Shown here: in pieces, positions 42,947-51,230 of the stretch
Numbering within the stretch: position 1 is the stretch's first letter
Layout: each line of letters opens with the position of its first letter
NCBI GenBank assembly: GCA_937872515.1
Contig: CALMSX010000045.1
Span: 1 to 64,000 of the forward strand
DNA length: 64,000 bases
Direction: 5' to 3'
Source: an uncultured Bacteroidota bacterium
GTDB taxonomy: Bacteria; Bacteroidota; Bacteroidia; Chitinophagales; Saprospiraceae
Made by a program: the position numbers and the translations under genes
The notes under the pieces: model-generated
What the model was told of the DNA's origin: nothing
What the model saw: the letters and a program-made list of their open reading frames with translations, nothing else
Database searches by the model: none

Positions 42947-43019
42947 TGATCCCGCTGGGGCTCGAACCCAGGACCCCTACATTAAAAGTGTAATGCTCTA
43001 CCAGCTGAGCTACGGAATC
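42947..43019 (-). tRNA. tRNA-Lys (anticodon UUU)
   Basis: 73 nt on the minus strand with a full cloverleaf. The acceptor stem is GATTCCG with CGGGATC (one G:U), the D arm GCTCAGCTGGTAGAGC, anticodon loop CTTTTAA with anticodon TTT, variable loop GGGTC, and the T arm CTGGG-TTCGAGC-CCCAG. The discriminator base is A, and CCA is not encoded. A full promoter and a terminator flank it, so it is a one-gene transcription unit. No duplicate of its 3' end was noticed nearby, so there is no sign of an integrated element. Confidence 0.97.
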
Positions 43020-43036
43020 TGCCTTTTAAAGCGGTG

Positions 43037-43065
43037 CAAAGGTAAAATAAATTTCTGAAAAACAA
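43037..43065 (-). promoter_or_regulatory. Promoter of tRNA-Lys
   Basis: TTG (43065-43063) and TACCTTTG (43044-43037) on the minus strand with an 18-nt spacer, a full match to the Bacteroidota consensus. It ends 17 nt before the tRNA. Confidence 0.85.
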
Positions 43066-43141
43066 AATATAAAATGGTGATTTTTATTTTTTTCACCAGC
43101 TCAGCATAAATAAATTGCATTTATGCCCGTTTTATAAAATT

Positions 43142-44368
43142 TTATTTTAAAAACCAAGACTCTATCCGCATCATAGCTTCTTGGTGGCTATTGAAATAGG
43201 TGTCAATAAAACTTCGAATTTTATCTCTTTTGTCTTCAGCAACCGCCATAAAACGCACAAAATCATTTCCATCCAAAACCTCAAGGGCTATACCCTTCTC
43301 TAAAAAATATTGGGTCTCTACAAATCCTGTGTTTTTTGGACCAAAGGCCAATGGCAGGCCAAAAACGGCAGGTTCCAGGGTATTGTGTACCGAACGCTCA
43401 AATCCTCCTCCTATGTAACAGGCATCGGCATAATGATAAATGTCAAACAGCCAACCAATAGTATCTACAATCAGGATGTTGTATTCCCATCTGCCATCCC
43501 ATTGTGACCATAAATGGTACTTTTCACCAATGGCCGACGTCAATGCTTCTAAGGAGTTTTTGTCCACTCTATGCGGCACAACGATGTGTTTCCACAAAGG
43601 GTTGCTGAATCCCGCTTTAATAATGGGCAGATCAGATAAATAAATACTACCATAAACCATTACAGAACCCATACCGCTTTTCAGTGTCTCCAGGTTTAGG
43701 ATTTGTCGAACCTTTGCTTTTCTATCCAAAACTGCGCTCACCCTTGTATCACCTGCTGTGACTACATTGGAGAGTCCCGCGGCCTGCAAGGCCATACTGG
43801 TTGCTTCGTCCTGGGTAAAAATAACCTTCATTTGAGATAATACAGACCTCATCGCTTCCGCACCTTTTTTCAAAAGGTAGTGCCCAGGCTTTAATTTTAC
43901 CGATATATAAACAATCTCTACTTTGTGGCTCAATAATGCTTTCAAATGGTTCCACCAGAATTCATATTTGACCCCAATGAACAGATCAGGTTGCAATCGT
44001 TCGACTGTAAGTCGGGCATTTTTTCGGGTATCCACCGGCATATATATAACCGCATCTGCATAATCCGTATTCTTACGCTGGTTATAACCGGAAGGAGAAA
44101 AAAAACTGACAACCAAAAAAACGTTTTCGCCTTTATGGGCTCTTAACATTTTTAATACAGGTAACCCTTGTTCAAACTCGCCCAATGATGCACAGTGCAT
44201 CCAAACCAATTCTTTGTCCTCTGATTCCTTCCGAAGGGTGTTGAGCTGGATAAGGTGTTGGTCCCTCAATTGATTCCAGCTGCGAGTCTCTTTGTTCCAC
44301 CAGCCCCTTATTTTTAGCCCCCACTCAAAGAGGTGCATGGCAACATTATAAAAGGATGGCCACCACAT
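43142..44368 (-). CDS. waaA: 3-deoxy-D-manno-octulosonic acid (Kdo) transferase
   Basis: 408 residues from the ATG at 44368. WaaA (KdtA) adds Kdo to lipid A at the inner membrane. It has the GT-B fold of family GT30: N-terminal motif WMHCASLGEFEQGLPVL (with the SLGE element that includes the catalytic Glu), FIGVKYEFWWN, and C-terminal ADACYIGGGFERSVHNTLEPAVFGLPLAFGP. The start is set by a TAATG junction in which the stop of the upstream outer-membrane gene shares a base with this ATG; the longer frame to 44422 overlaps that gene. kdsA, which makes Kdo-8-phosphate, lies at 55.6 kb in the same window. Confidence 0.94.
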   Translation of the reverse strand: MWWPSFYNVAMHLFEWGLKIRGWWNKETRSWNQLRDQHLIQLNTLRKESEDKELVWMHCASLGEFEQGLPVLKMLRAHKGENVFLVVSFFSPSGYNQRKNTDYADAVIYMPVDTRKNARLTVERLQPDLFIGVKYEFWWNHLKALLSHKVEIVYISVKLKPGHYLLKKGAEAMRSVLSQMKVIFTQDEATSMALQAAGLSNVVTAGDTRVSAVLDRKAKVRQILNLETLKSGMGSVMVYGSIYLSDLPIIKAGFSNPLWKHIVVPHRVDKNSLEALTSAIGEKYHLWSQWDGRWEYNILIVDTIGWLFDIYHYADACYIGGGFERSVHNTLEPAVFGLPLAFGPKNTGFVETQYFLEKGIALEVLDGNDFVRFMAVAEDKRDKIRSFIDTYFNSHQEAMMRIESWFLK

Positions 44369-45114
44369 TAAAAATATCGGATACTGGGTACAGTACTTCT
44401 TTTGACCAAAGGCAGCTGCCAAACCACCTTAAATCCATACAGTAAATCTAATCTTCGGTCTGTAGAAGCTGGCAATCCTGTATCAAAATTAAATTCTCTT
44501 ACCTGTCGGGTAAAGGCTTCTGTTATGTAAAAGCCCAACTGAAAATGGAGGGCGCTCTTGGCTGAATGGTATTGGTAGGCAATTTCCTGTTTTAAGGCGA
44601 AACCTCTTGTCAGCCGGTCAAGACCTTTTCCATAAGGGGCTTCGATCAATAACACCGACCTGGAATCATCCACAAAGTGCAATTTATGATACAACAAACC
44701 TGCTCCCATGCCCAACTCAATACCAGAATGTTCCTGGGTATGATATACAATCCTGGCTGCATTCAGACCAATATAAGCTGCTCTTTCTCTTATAAATAAA
44801 TCGGCAGCAACACCACTTATGCCCAACACAAGTCCGTTTTCATTTCGATAAGGAGCCAGCACATCTTCCCTGATCTTGGCGCCAAAATGGTAGCTAAAGT
44901 CCACACCCAAGGTAAAACTACTCTTTCTGACCAGGTCAAGTCCAGTGTGAAAACTCAGGCTCTGTCCAAACCTGTCCTTTAGATCACCGCCCGGCCAGTC
45001 AACGCCATAACCCAGGTTGAGGGTCAATAGATTAAGCTTAGATACGGTGGTATCCTTTTGGGCCCATAGACCATGAACACAGAGCAGCAAGACAGCATAA
45101 ATGATATAACGCAT
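44368..45114 (-). CDS. Predicted outer-membrane barrel protein coupled to waaA
   Basis: 248 residues from the ATG at 45114 (MRYIIYAVLLLCVHGLWAQ, a clean signal peptide). The rest alternates in beta-strand style (LSFHTGLDLVRKSSFTLGVDFSYHFG) and looks like a small outer-membrane barrel, but I recognise no named family. The stop overlaps the waaA start (TAATG), so both are coupled. That hints at a role in the outer membrane or LPS, though this is only context. The longer frame to 45195 crosses the promoter and is rejected. Confidence 0.75.
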   Translation of the reverse strand: MRYIIYAVLLLCVHGLWAQKDTTVSKLNLLTLNLGYGVDWPGGDLKDRFGQSLSFHTGLDLVRKSSFTLGVDFSYHFGAKIREDVLAPYRNENGLVLGISGVAADLFIRERAAYIGLNAARIVYHTQEHSGIELGMGAGLLYHKLHFVDDSRSVLLIEAPYGKGLDRLTRGFALKQEIAYQYHSAKSALHFQLGFYITEAFTRQVREFNFDTGLPASTDRRLDLLYGFKVVWQLPLVKRSTVPSIRYF

Positions 45115-45118
45115 GGCG

Positions 45119-45146
45119 CAAAGATACAATACAGCGTCGATTCCAA
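45119..45146 (-). promoter_or_regulatory. Promoter of the barrel protein-waaA operon
   Basis: TTG (45146-45144) and TATCTTTG (45126-45119) on the minus strand, 17-nt spacer. The -7 element ends 4 nt before the ATG at 45114, so the transcript is predicted to be leaderless. Confidence 0.75.
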
Positions 45147-45179
45147 ATGATAGTAATGACGACAATACAACACAATATC

Positions 45180-45210
45180 TTGGCAAAACCGCCATCTTTG
45201 GATATCTTTA
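45180..45210 (+). promoter_or_regulatory. Promoter of the uxs gene run
   Basis: TTG (45180-45182) and TATCTTTA (45203-45210) with a 20-nt spacer; the last base of the -7 element differs from consensus. It ends 18 nt before the uxs ATG and diverges from the waaA operon promoter. Confidence 0.55.
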
Positions 45211-45228
45211 CCCATTATAAAAAATTGT

Positions 45229-46167
45229 ATGAAAAGGGTTTTGATTACCGGAGCTGCCGGTTTTATTGGTTCTCACCTGTGCGACAGGTTCATCCGTGAA
45301 GGATTTCATGTGATAGGCATGGACAATCTTATCACCGGCAACATGGCCAATATTGAGCATCTGTTTCCACTCTCAACCTTTGAATTTTACCACCACGACA
45401 TATCAAAGTTTGTGCATGTACCGGGTGAGATAGATTATATTTTACATTTCGCCTCGCCAGCCAGTCCAATTGACTACCTCAAGATGCCTATTCAAACCTT
45501 AAAAGTAGGATCTTTGGGCACCCACAATCTGTTGGGCCTGGCACGCGTAAAGAAAGCGAGGGTATTGATCGCTTCTACTTCTGAAGTATATGGAGACCCC
45601 CTGATTCACCCCCAAACAGAGGAATACTGGGGCAATGTCAATCCCATTGGTCCAAGAGGAGTGTATGATGAAGCCAAACGATTTCAAGAAGCCATCACCA
45701 TGGCATACCACACCTTTCATGGACTCGAAACCCGAATTGTGCGGATATTTAATACGTATGGCCCCAGAATGAGGGTTGAAGATGGCAGGGTGCTTCCCGC
45801 CTTTTTTTACCAGGCTATAAAAGGATTGGGTCTTACCGTTTTTGGAGATGGTAGTCAGACCCGGTCATTTTGTTATATCGATGACCTTGTTGAGGGTATC
45901 TACCGCCTGCTGCTCAGTGATTATCATTTGCCTGTAAACATTGGCAATCCGGCAGAAATAACCATCAAAGAATTTGCTGATGAAATCATGGCCCTTGTAG
46001 ATAACCCTAAAGCCTATATTTCTTACAATCCTCTCCCGGTTGATGACCCTAAACAAAGGCAACCCGATATCACCAAAGCGAGACAGATCCTGGGTTGGGA
46101 ACCAAAAATCGACCGCCACGAAGGGCTTAGATTGACTTATGAATACTTTAAAAAAGTGGTAGAATAA
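45229..46167 (+). CDS. uxs: UDP-glucuronate decarboxylase (UDP-xylose synthase)
   Basis: 312 residues of the extended short-chain dehydrogenase family. The enzyme turns UDP-glucuronate into UDP-xylose using tightly bound NAD. Visible are the NAD motif [10 protein letters not shown], the catalytic Ser/Thr segment [10 protein letters not shown], Tyr-Lys in YDEAKR, and the R-rich [18 protein letters not shown] segment typical of UXS. Short-type UXS without a membrane anchor has this length. It heads a tight plus-strand run with the sua5-like gene (3-nt gap), an adenosyltransferase gene and truA. The product likely feeds envelope polysaccharide synthesis. Confidence 0.9.
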   Translation: MKRVLITGAAGFIGSHLCDRFIREGFHVIGMDNLITGNMANIEHLFPLSTFEFYHHDISKFVHVPGEIDYILHFASPASPIDYLKMPIQTLKVGSLGTHNLLGLARVKKARVLIASTSEVYGDPLIHPQTEEYWGNVNPIGPRGVYDEAKRFQEAITMAYHTFHGLETRIVRIFNTYGPRMRVEDGRVLPAFFYQAIKGLGLTVFGDGSQTRSFCYIDDLVEGIYRLLLSDYHLPVNIGNPAEITIKEFADEIMALVDNPKAYISYNPLPVDDPKQRQPDITKARQILGWEPKIDRHEGLRLTYEYFKKVVE

Positions 46168-46170
46168 ACG

Positions 46171-46785
46171 ATGGTTGAAGTACTTTACATAGATGGCGAA
46201 TATCCGCTACAAAAAGACATCAATGAGGCAGCTGCCCATTTTGACAGAGGTCAGATTGTTGCTTTTCCCACTGACACAGTTTATGCCCTTGGTTGTTCTC
46301 TTTACAACAAAGAGGGCATAGAGCGCATTCTGAAAGTAACCGGTAAGGAAGAGAAAAAAACGAGGCTTTCGGTTTTGGTCAAAGACATCAAATCAATTGC
46401 TGCTTTTGTGCTTCCCTACTCTACCCAGGTTTTCAGAGCCTTAAAAGAATATAGCCCCGGACCCTGCACTTTTATTCTGAATGCCAACAACCACCTCGGA
46501 AAATTCTTTAAAACGAGTAAAAAAGAAATCGGAGTAAGGATTCCTTCCCATCCGGTTACGTCAGGCCTTCTGCAGAATGCCAAAGAAGCCATCATTTCAA
46601 CTTCAATCCCCCTTCCGGAAGGGCTTGACCCGCGGGATACGGCATCTTATATTCTGGACACCTACAAACATACCATCGATGTCTTGATCTATAGTGAGGT
46701 TGAACCTCCGATAGAATCAACCATTCTGGACTGTACCACCGAAGAGATGGTCATTGTAAGAGAGGGTAAGTTGAAAATATCGTAA
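46171..46785 (+). CDS. L-threonylcarbamoyladenylate synthase family (Sua5/YciO/YrdC)
   Basis: 204 residues with a single YrdC-like domain (about 10-195). It carries the motif IVAFPTDTVYALGCS, KXXRLSVLVKD-like (KKTRLSVLVKDIKS), GVRIPSHP and a final SERxESTILD-like segment (PPIESTILDCTTEEMVIVREG). TsaC/Sua5 enzymes make threonylcarbamoyl-AMP for the t6A37 modification of tRNA. The C-terminal Sua5 domain is missing, and the form resembles YciO, which may have a different or lesser activity. The gene starts 3 nt after uxs. Confidence 0.85.
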   Translation: MVEVLYIDGEYPLQKDINEAAAHFDRGQIVAFPTDTVYALGCSLYNKEGIERILKVTGKEEKKTRLSVLVKDIKSIAAFVLPYSTQVFRALKEYSPGPCTFILNANNHLGKFFKTSKKEIGVRIPSHPVTSGLLQNAKEAIISTSIPLPEGLDPRDTASYILDTYKHTIDVLIYSEVEPPIESTILDCTTEEMVIVREGKLKIS

Positions 46786-46788
46786 TCC

Positions 46789-47334
46789 ATGAAAATTTAT
46801 ACCAAAACGGGAGACAAAGGACAAACTTCTTTGTTTGGAGGTAAACGGATTGCCAAAGACGATCTGCGAATTGAGGCCTACGGAACCGTTGATGAACTCA
46901 ACGCATTTACAGCCGTGTTGCACGACCAATGCCCATATGATGAAGTTAAAAGTACGCTTACATCCATTCAAAGTTTGTTGTTCAATCTGGGCTCAGTTCT
47001 GGCTTCAGACCCCGAAAAAGATTTTTCTTTGCCGGGCATCCAATCCAAACACATTGAAGCACTAGAAAATAAAATGGACAGCATGGATGCCGTTTTACCT
47101 GAGTTAAAAAACTTTATCCTTCCCTCAGGTCATCCTTTGGTAAGTGCTGCCCATGTATGTCGTACAGTTTGCAGAAGGGCCGAAAGAAGGGTGGTCGCGC
47201 TGAGCCACGACAGTGCAATTGATGAAATCAACATCATCTTCCTCAACCGCTTATCAGACTATTTTTTTGTGCTGGCGCGTTATCTGGCTTTCATGGCTGG
47301 CGTCCCTGAAATAATCTGGAAATCACAGGAATAA
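46789..47334 (+). CDS. Cob(I)yrinic acid a,c-diamide adenosyltransferase, PduO type
   Basis: 181 residues. This ATP:corrinoid adenosyltransferase makes adenosylcobalamin from cob(I)alamin. The PduO family start is clear (KIYTKTGDKGQTSLFGG), followed by AYGTVDELNAF and the ATP/corrinoid-site helix ACRRAERR-like segment (VCRTVCRRAERRVVAL) and FLNRLSDYFFVLARY. Length is normal. It starts 3 nt past the sua5-like gene. No other cobalamin genes or B12 riboswitch are seen, so it probably serves salvaged B12. Confidence 0.94.
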   Translation: MKIYTKTGDKGQTSLFGGKRIAKDDLRIEAYGTVDELNAFTAVLHDQCPYDEVKSTLTSIQSLLFNLGSVLASDPEKDFSLPGIQSKHIEALENKMDSMDAVLPELKNFILPSGHPLVSAAHVCRTVCRRAERRVVALSHDSAIDEINIIFLNRLSDYFFVLARYLAFMAGVPEIIWKSQE

Positions 47335-47340
47335 GGAACG

Positions 47341-48114
47341 ATGCGCTTTTTTGGATGCACCTCATATGATGGCAGTTTGTACCATGGCTGGCAAAAGCAA
47401 GAAACTACGGCAGAAACCATCCAATCTCACATAGACCGATGCTTGTCAGTGCTCTTGCGAACAGAAATCATTACAACAGGCTGTGGTCGAACCGACACCG
47501 GCGTGCATGCTGTGGGCTATTATTTTCATTTTGACCACTTTACAACATTCGATTATAATAACACTGTATGCCACGCTAATAAAATATTGCCTTCAGGGAT
47601 TGTTATCCACCACATCACACCCGTTGAAGAGGGATTACATGCCCGTTTTGATGCCATCACCAGGTCGTACATCTACAAAATCAAGCTCACCAAAAATCCC
47701 TTCCTCCCCTTTCATTCAGAATGGCTGTTTCAATTAGACGATGCTGGCTTTACATTGCTCAACGAGTTGGCAAGTGAAATCAAAATAGCCACCAATTTCA
47801 GTGTGTACTGCAAAACAGGGTCAGATGTAAGCAACTACATTTGTCAGGTGTTTAGTTGTAACTGGACCTGGAATAAAACCACCGGCGAACTGTTATTTCA
47901 CATAACCGCCAATCGCTTCCTAAGGGGCATGATACGTCTGTTGGTTGGCATGATGATCAATGTGGTAAGAGGAAAAATAAAAATCCAAGAAGCAAAAGCT
48001 TCTCTGCACGAACAGCAAGCATTAAAAATGGCCTGGAGCGCCCCTGCTGAAGGACTCACCCTCCATAGTGTAGATTATGGTAAAAGCTATCTACCTCCAA
48101 TTTCAATGGTATAA
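47341..48114 (+). CDS. truA: tRNA pseudouridine(38-40) synthase
   Basis: 257 residues. TruA converts uridines 38-40 of tRNA anticodon stems to pseudouridine. The catalytic aspartate is D52 in CGRTDTGVHA. Other family parts are YDGSLYHGWQKQ near the start, ARFDAITRSYIYKI in the middle and FLRGMIRLLVGMMINVVRGK near the end. A GGAA sequence lies just before the ATG. Its stop codon is directly next to the stop of the convergent glyA gene, with no base between them and no terminator hairpin. Confidence 0.94.
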   Translation: MRFFGCTSYDGSLYHGWQKQETTAETIQSHIDRCLSVLLRTEIITTGCGRTDTGVHAVGYYFHFDHFTTFDYNNTVCHANKILPSGIVIHHITPVEEGLHARFDAITRSYIYKIKLTKNPFLPFHSEWLFQLDDAGFTLLNELASEIKIATNFSVYCKTGSDVSNYICQVFSCNWTWNKTTGELLFHITANRFLRGMIRLLVGMMINVVRGKIKIQEAKASLHEQQALKMAWSAPAEGLTLHSVDYGKSYLPPISMV

Positions 48115-49383
48115 TCAGTACAAAGGATACTGATCCATATACTTATTTACTTCTTTTCGGATAGTATTGATCATTTCCTCATCCCCGGGTTGGCTTAGGA
48201 TGGCATCTATCCACTCCACTGTTTTGAGGCAATCCGCTTCATTGAAGCCTCTGGTCGTTATGGCTGCCACTCCCAGTCGAATACCGGAAGTCACAAAGGC
48301 AGAGCGGGAATCAAAAGGTACCATATTTTTATTGGTAGTTATATCGGCTTTGATTAAGGCATTTTCTGCTTCCCTGCCGGTGAGGTCCGGGTGTTTGGAG
48401 CGGAGGTCAATCAACATCAGGTGATTGTCTGTACCTCCAGAAATGACACCATAGCCAAGATCGTGCAGTGCGGTAGCCATCACAGATGCATTTGACTTTA
48501 CCTGCTGAATGTATGTTTTGTATTCGGGTTGAAGGGCTTCCCCAAAGGCTACTGCTTTGGCAGCAATCACATGTTCAAGGGGTCCGCCCTGCATGCCGGG
48601 AAACACTCCACTGTTGAGGATGGCCGACATCATAATGGCTTCTCCTTTTTTGGTGGTCCTGCCCCATGGATTTTCAAAATCTTTGTGCATCATAATAATA
48701 CCTCCTCTGGGACCTCTCAAGGTCTTGTGGGTAGTACTGGTGACGATGTGACAATGAGGTAAGGGGTCATTCAATTCTTTGGCGGCAATCAAACCGGCGG
48801 GGTGTGCTATGTCGGCCAGTAGCAAAGCGCCAACTTCATCAGCTATGGCTCTAAACCTGGCGTAGTCCCAATCTCTGCTATAAGCAGAAGCACCACAAAT
48901 AATGAGTTTGGGTTTAACAGACCTGGCTTTTTCAGCCACTTTATCCATATCAATTCGACCCGTTTCCTGCTCTACACCATAAAAATTGGCTTTGTAAACC
49001 AAACCCGAAAAATTGACTGCAGAACCATGCGATAAGTGACCGCCATGTGAAAGGTCAAAACCTAAAATGGCATCCCCTGGCTGCAGGCAGGCTAAAAAGA
49101 CAGCTGCATTGGCCTGGGCCCCGGAATGGGGTTGAACATTGGCGTAACTGGCTCCAAAAAGGGTACAGAGTCTATCAATGGCAAGGTTTTCAATTTCATC
49201 TACTACCTCACATCCACCATAATATCTTTTTCCGGGATATCCTTCTGCGTATTTATTGGTAAGACAACTGCCCATAGCTTCCAAAACAGCCTTGCTGGTA
49301 AAATTTTCAGAAGCGATGAGCTCAATGCCCGTTCTTTGTCTTTCTTCCTCCCTTCGGATGAGGTCAAAAACCTTTGTATCCAT
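48115..49383 (-). CDS. glyA: Serine hydroxymethyltransferase
   Basis: 422 residues. GlyA interconverts serine and glycine with tetrahydrofolate and PLP, feeding one-carbon metabolism. The PLP lysine is K220 in [40 protein letters not shown] and [11 protein letters not shown] are standard family motifs. Length and start are normal. It has a full Bacteroidota promoter and ends directly against truA. The gcvH gene of the linked glycine cleavage pathway lies at 7.4 kb. Confidence 0.97.
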   Translation of the reverse strand: MDTKVFDLIRREEERQRTGIELIASENFTSKAVLEAMGSCLTNKYAEGYPGKRYYGGCEVVDEIENLAIDRLCTLFGASYANVQPHSGAQANAAVFLACLQPGDAILGFDLSHGGHLSHGSAVNFSGLVYKANFYGVEQETGRIDMDKVAEKARSVKPKLIICGASAYSRDWDYARFRAIADEVGALLLADIAHPAGLIAAKELNDPLPHCHIVTSTTHKTLRGPRGGIIMMHKDFENPWGRTTKKGEAIMMSAILNSGVFPGMQGGPLEHVIAAKAVAFGEALQPEYKTYIQQVKSNASVMATALHDLGYGVISGGTDNHLMLIDLRSKHPDLTGREAENALIKADITTNKNMVPFDSRSAFVTSGIRLGVAAITTRGFNEADCLKTVEWIDAILSQPGDEEMINTIRKEVNKYMDQYPLY

Positions 49384-49409
49384 ATTAAAATTGGTCTGTT
49401 TGTCCGTCG

Positions 49410-49441
49410 CAAAGGTATGAAAAGCCCCGGTTATTTCTCAA
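49410..49441 (-). promoter_or_regulatory. Promoter of glyA
   Basis: TTG (49441-49439) and TACCTTTG (49417-49410) on the minus strand, spacer 21 nt. It ends 26 nt before the glyA ATG. Confidence 0.75.
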
Positions 49442-49448
49442 CTTGGTT

Positions 49449-50651
49449 TTAATTTCTGGGATAGATCAGGTATTTCATGGGCTTGTCCTTAAACAATGCT
49501 TCCGAAAGCCCGGTCTGTTGCGAAAAGGGGACCACTTCCCCATCCCTTTGCAAAAACCGAATGGAGGTTTTGGCTTCTGAATAGGCTGTGATCTTTTCTT
49601 CTCCCGCCACTATTACAAAGCTGGCATCTTTTTCAGTTAAGCCCATCTCTGTGGCAATCTTAATGGCAAGTGCTTCTTTATCCTGCCATGCTGTATCCCC
49701 TCCTCCAATCACTATCTTTGACAACCGGCGGTCAACCAAGCCGGTGCAAAGGTAAGATAGTACCGGATCGGCATGGTTCCGGTTTTTCTTTAGAAGGTCC
49801 CAAACGTCAATGTCATCAAGACTAGAGAATAATTCCATTATTCCCTCTTCACTTGCAGTTATGGGGTCTCCGGTTAAAAGGGTCTTTAATTGATCTCCCA
49901 TTTCAACATTTTCTCCGTTGTTCAACAGGTATTTGACCCTCTCAATGGTCATCTTCAACATTTTTTCAGCTACTAAGCTGGTCTTGTGCAGATAAACCTG
50001 GGCATACATCAGGTAGCGGGACACCAAAAATTTCTCTATGGAATGCAAGCCTTTTTCTTCAATCAACAGCTCATCATTTCGAACTTCCAACATCTTGATA
50101 ATGCGATCATAGCCCACAACGCCTTCTGCTACACCTGTGTAATAGCTATCTCTGCTTAGGTAATCGAGCCTGTCTACATCCAACTGAGAGGCAATCAGGC
50201 TGTGGAAAAAAGGTCGGGCATATGTACCTTCAAAAATTTCAAGAGCCAAATCTCCTATGGATCCGTATTTTTCGGCAGCTTTTATCAAAAATGCCAAAGT
50301 CAGCTCTTCATGGTGCTTGCCAACCAGGCTACCTTCAAGGGCATGTGAAAAAGGTCCATGACCTATGTCGTGGTACAAAATGGCCATGGCTGCAGCTTGC
50401 CTCTCTTCATCACTGATGTCCACTCCCTTTGAAGCCAGGGTGTCCAGACCGCGGTACAAAAGATGGGTGGCACCAAGGGCATGCTGAAATCTGGGATGGG
50501 TAGCTCCTGCATAAACGTAATCGCTCAGACCCATTTGTTTGATTCTTCTGAGACGCTGAAAATGAGGTTGGTCTATCAATTCATATACCAGCTCATCTCT
50601 GAAATCTACCAAGCCGTAAATTGGATCGTTAAATAATTTTTTTTTGCCCAT
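49449..50651 (-). CDS. HD domain-containing phosphohydrolase, dGTPase/SAMHD1-like
   Basis: About 400 residues from the ATG at 50651 (MGKKKLFNDPIYGLVDF), which matches the usual start of this family; the extra 40 codons upstream do not. The HD motif is intact: H in HPRFQHALGATHL, HDIGHGPFSHALEG, and the late conserved D in LDVDRLDYLSRDSYYTG. Such proteins hydrolyse deoxynucleoside triphosphates or related phosphates; the precise substrate is not known. It precedes glyA on the same strand by about 60 nt. The heptamer array lies upstream of it. Confidence 0.87.
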   Translation of the reverse strand: MGKKKLFNDPIYGLVDFRDELVYELIDQPHFQRLRRIKQMGLSDYVYAGATHPRFQHALGATHLLYRGLDTLASKGVDISDEERQAAAMAILYHDIGHGPFSHALEGSLVGKHHEELTLAFLIKAAEKYGSIGDLALEIFEGTYARPFFHSLIASQLDVDRLDYLSRDSYYTGVAEGVVGYDRIIKMLEVRNDELLIEEKGLHSIEKFLVSRYLMYAQVYLHKTSLVAEKMLKMTIERVKYLLNNGENVEMGDQLKTLLTGDPITASEEGIMELFSSLDDIDVWDLLKKNRNHADPVLSYLCTGLVDRRLSKIVIGGGDTAWQDKEALAIKIATEMGLTEKDASFVIVAGEEKITAYSEAKTSIRFLQRDGEVVPFSQQTGLSEALFKDKPMKYLIYPRN

Positions 50652-50818
50652 AATTACATTTAAGCGCTCAAAATCCCTGCAAATTTGGGAATATTTGACG
50701 AGATGATGGGATTTTATTTCATGGAAGAAACAGGGACGAAGGTGTTTATTACCATTTATTCGCGATATCAAAAACGAGTAAGCTGTATTTAATTACGAAT
50801 TTCAGATTTCGAATTACA

Positions 50819-51151
50819 GTGAGCCGTGAGCCGTAAGCCCTGAGCGGTAAGCCATGAGCGGTGAGCCGTGAGCCGTAAGCCGTGAGCGGTAAGCCGTGAG
50901 CCGTAAGCCGTGAGCGGTAAGCCGTGAGCGGTAAGCCGTGTGCCGTGTGCCGTGAGCGGTGAGCCGTAAGCCGTGAGCGGTAAGCGGTGAGCCGTGAGCC
51001 GTAAGCCGTGAGCGGTAAGCCGTGTGCCGTGTGCCGTGTGCCGTGTGCCGTGAGCGGTGAGCCGTAAGCCGCCTGTCTAACTGGCGTTAGCCAGGTAGAT
51101 GAGCGGTAAGCGGTGAGCCGTGAGCCGTGAGCCGTGAGCGGTAAGCCGTTG
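50819..51151. repeat. Heptanucleotide tandem array, about 41 units
   Basis: Units of consensus GC[C/G]GT[G/A][A/T] are joined head to tail: 35 units at 50823-51067 (245 bp, no phase slip), then a 35-bp non-matching insert at 51068-51102, then six units at 51103-51144 and a partial one. Variants occur in a mixed order (GCCGTGA, GCCGTAA, GCGGTAA, GCGGTGA, GCCGTGT). The block of four GCCGTGT at 51019-51046 and the repeated patterns point to growth by slippage or unequal exchange. All frames carry stops, so it is not coding. Confidence 0.97.
51068..51102. repeat. Hairpin-forming insert inside the heptamer array
   Basis: A 35-bp segment, exactly five heptamers long, keeps the array phase but not the unit sequence. 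It holds an imperfect inverted repeat: CCTGTCTAAC (51072-51081) with GTTAGCCAGG (51086-51095), one mismatch, loop TGGC. A second pairing, CTGGC (51081-51085) with GCCAG (51090-51094), is an alternative. Confidence 0.8.
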
Positions 51152-51230
51152 CCGGAATTAACACTTTGTTAGAACTTTACCCACACTTTAGCCGTTATAT
51201 CCTCGTTCTAACTCACAAAACAACTCCCAT

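Larger units (their letters stand above)
50652..51230. other. Divergent intergenic region holding the heptamer array
   Basis: This 579-nt region separates the HD phosphohydrolase gene (minus) from porX (plus). Positions 50819-51151 are a GC-rich 7-bp tandem array; the flanks are AT-rich and hold no credible gene. No full-consensus promoter was found for porX between 51152 and 51230. Confidence 0.6.

Noticed and set aside
42947..43019. tRNA-Lys as an integration site of a mobile element
   Set aside because: No integrase gene and no duplicated tRNA 3' end were noticed nearby.
50819..51151. CRISPR array
   Set aside because: Units are 7 bp with no spacers, and there are no cas genes.
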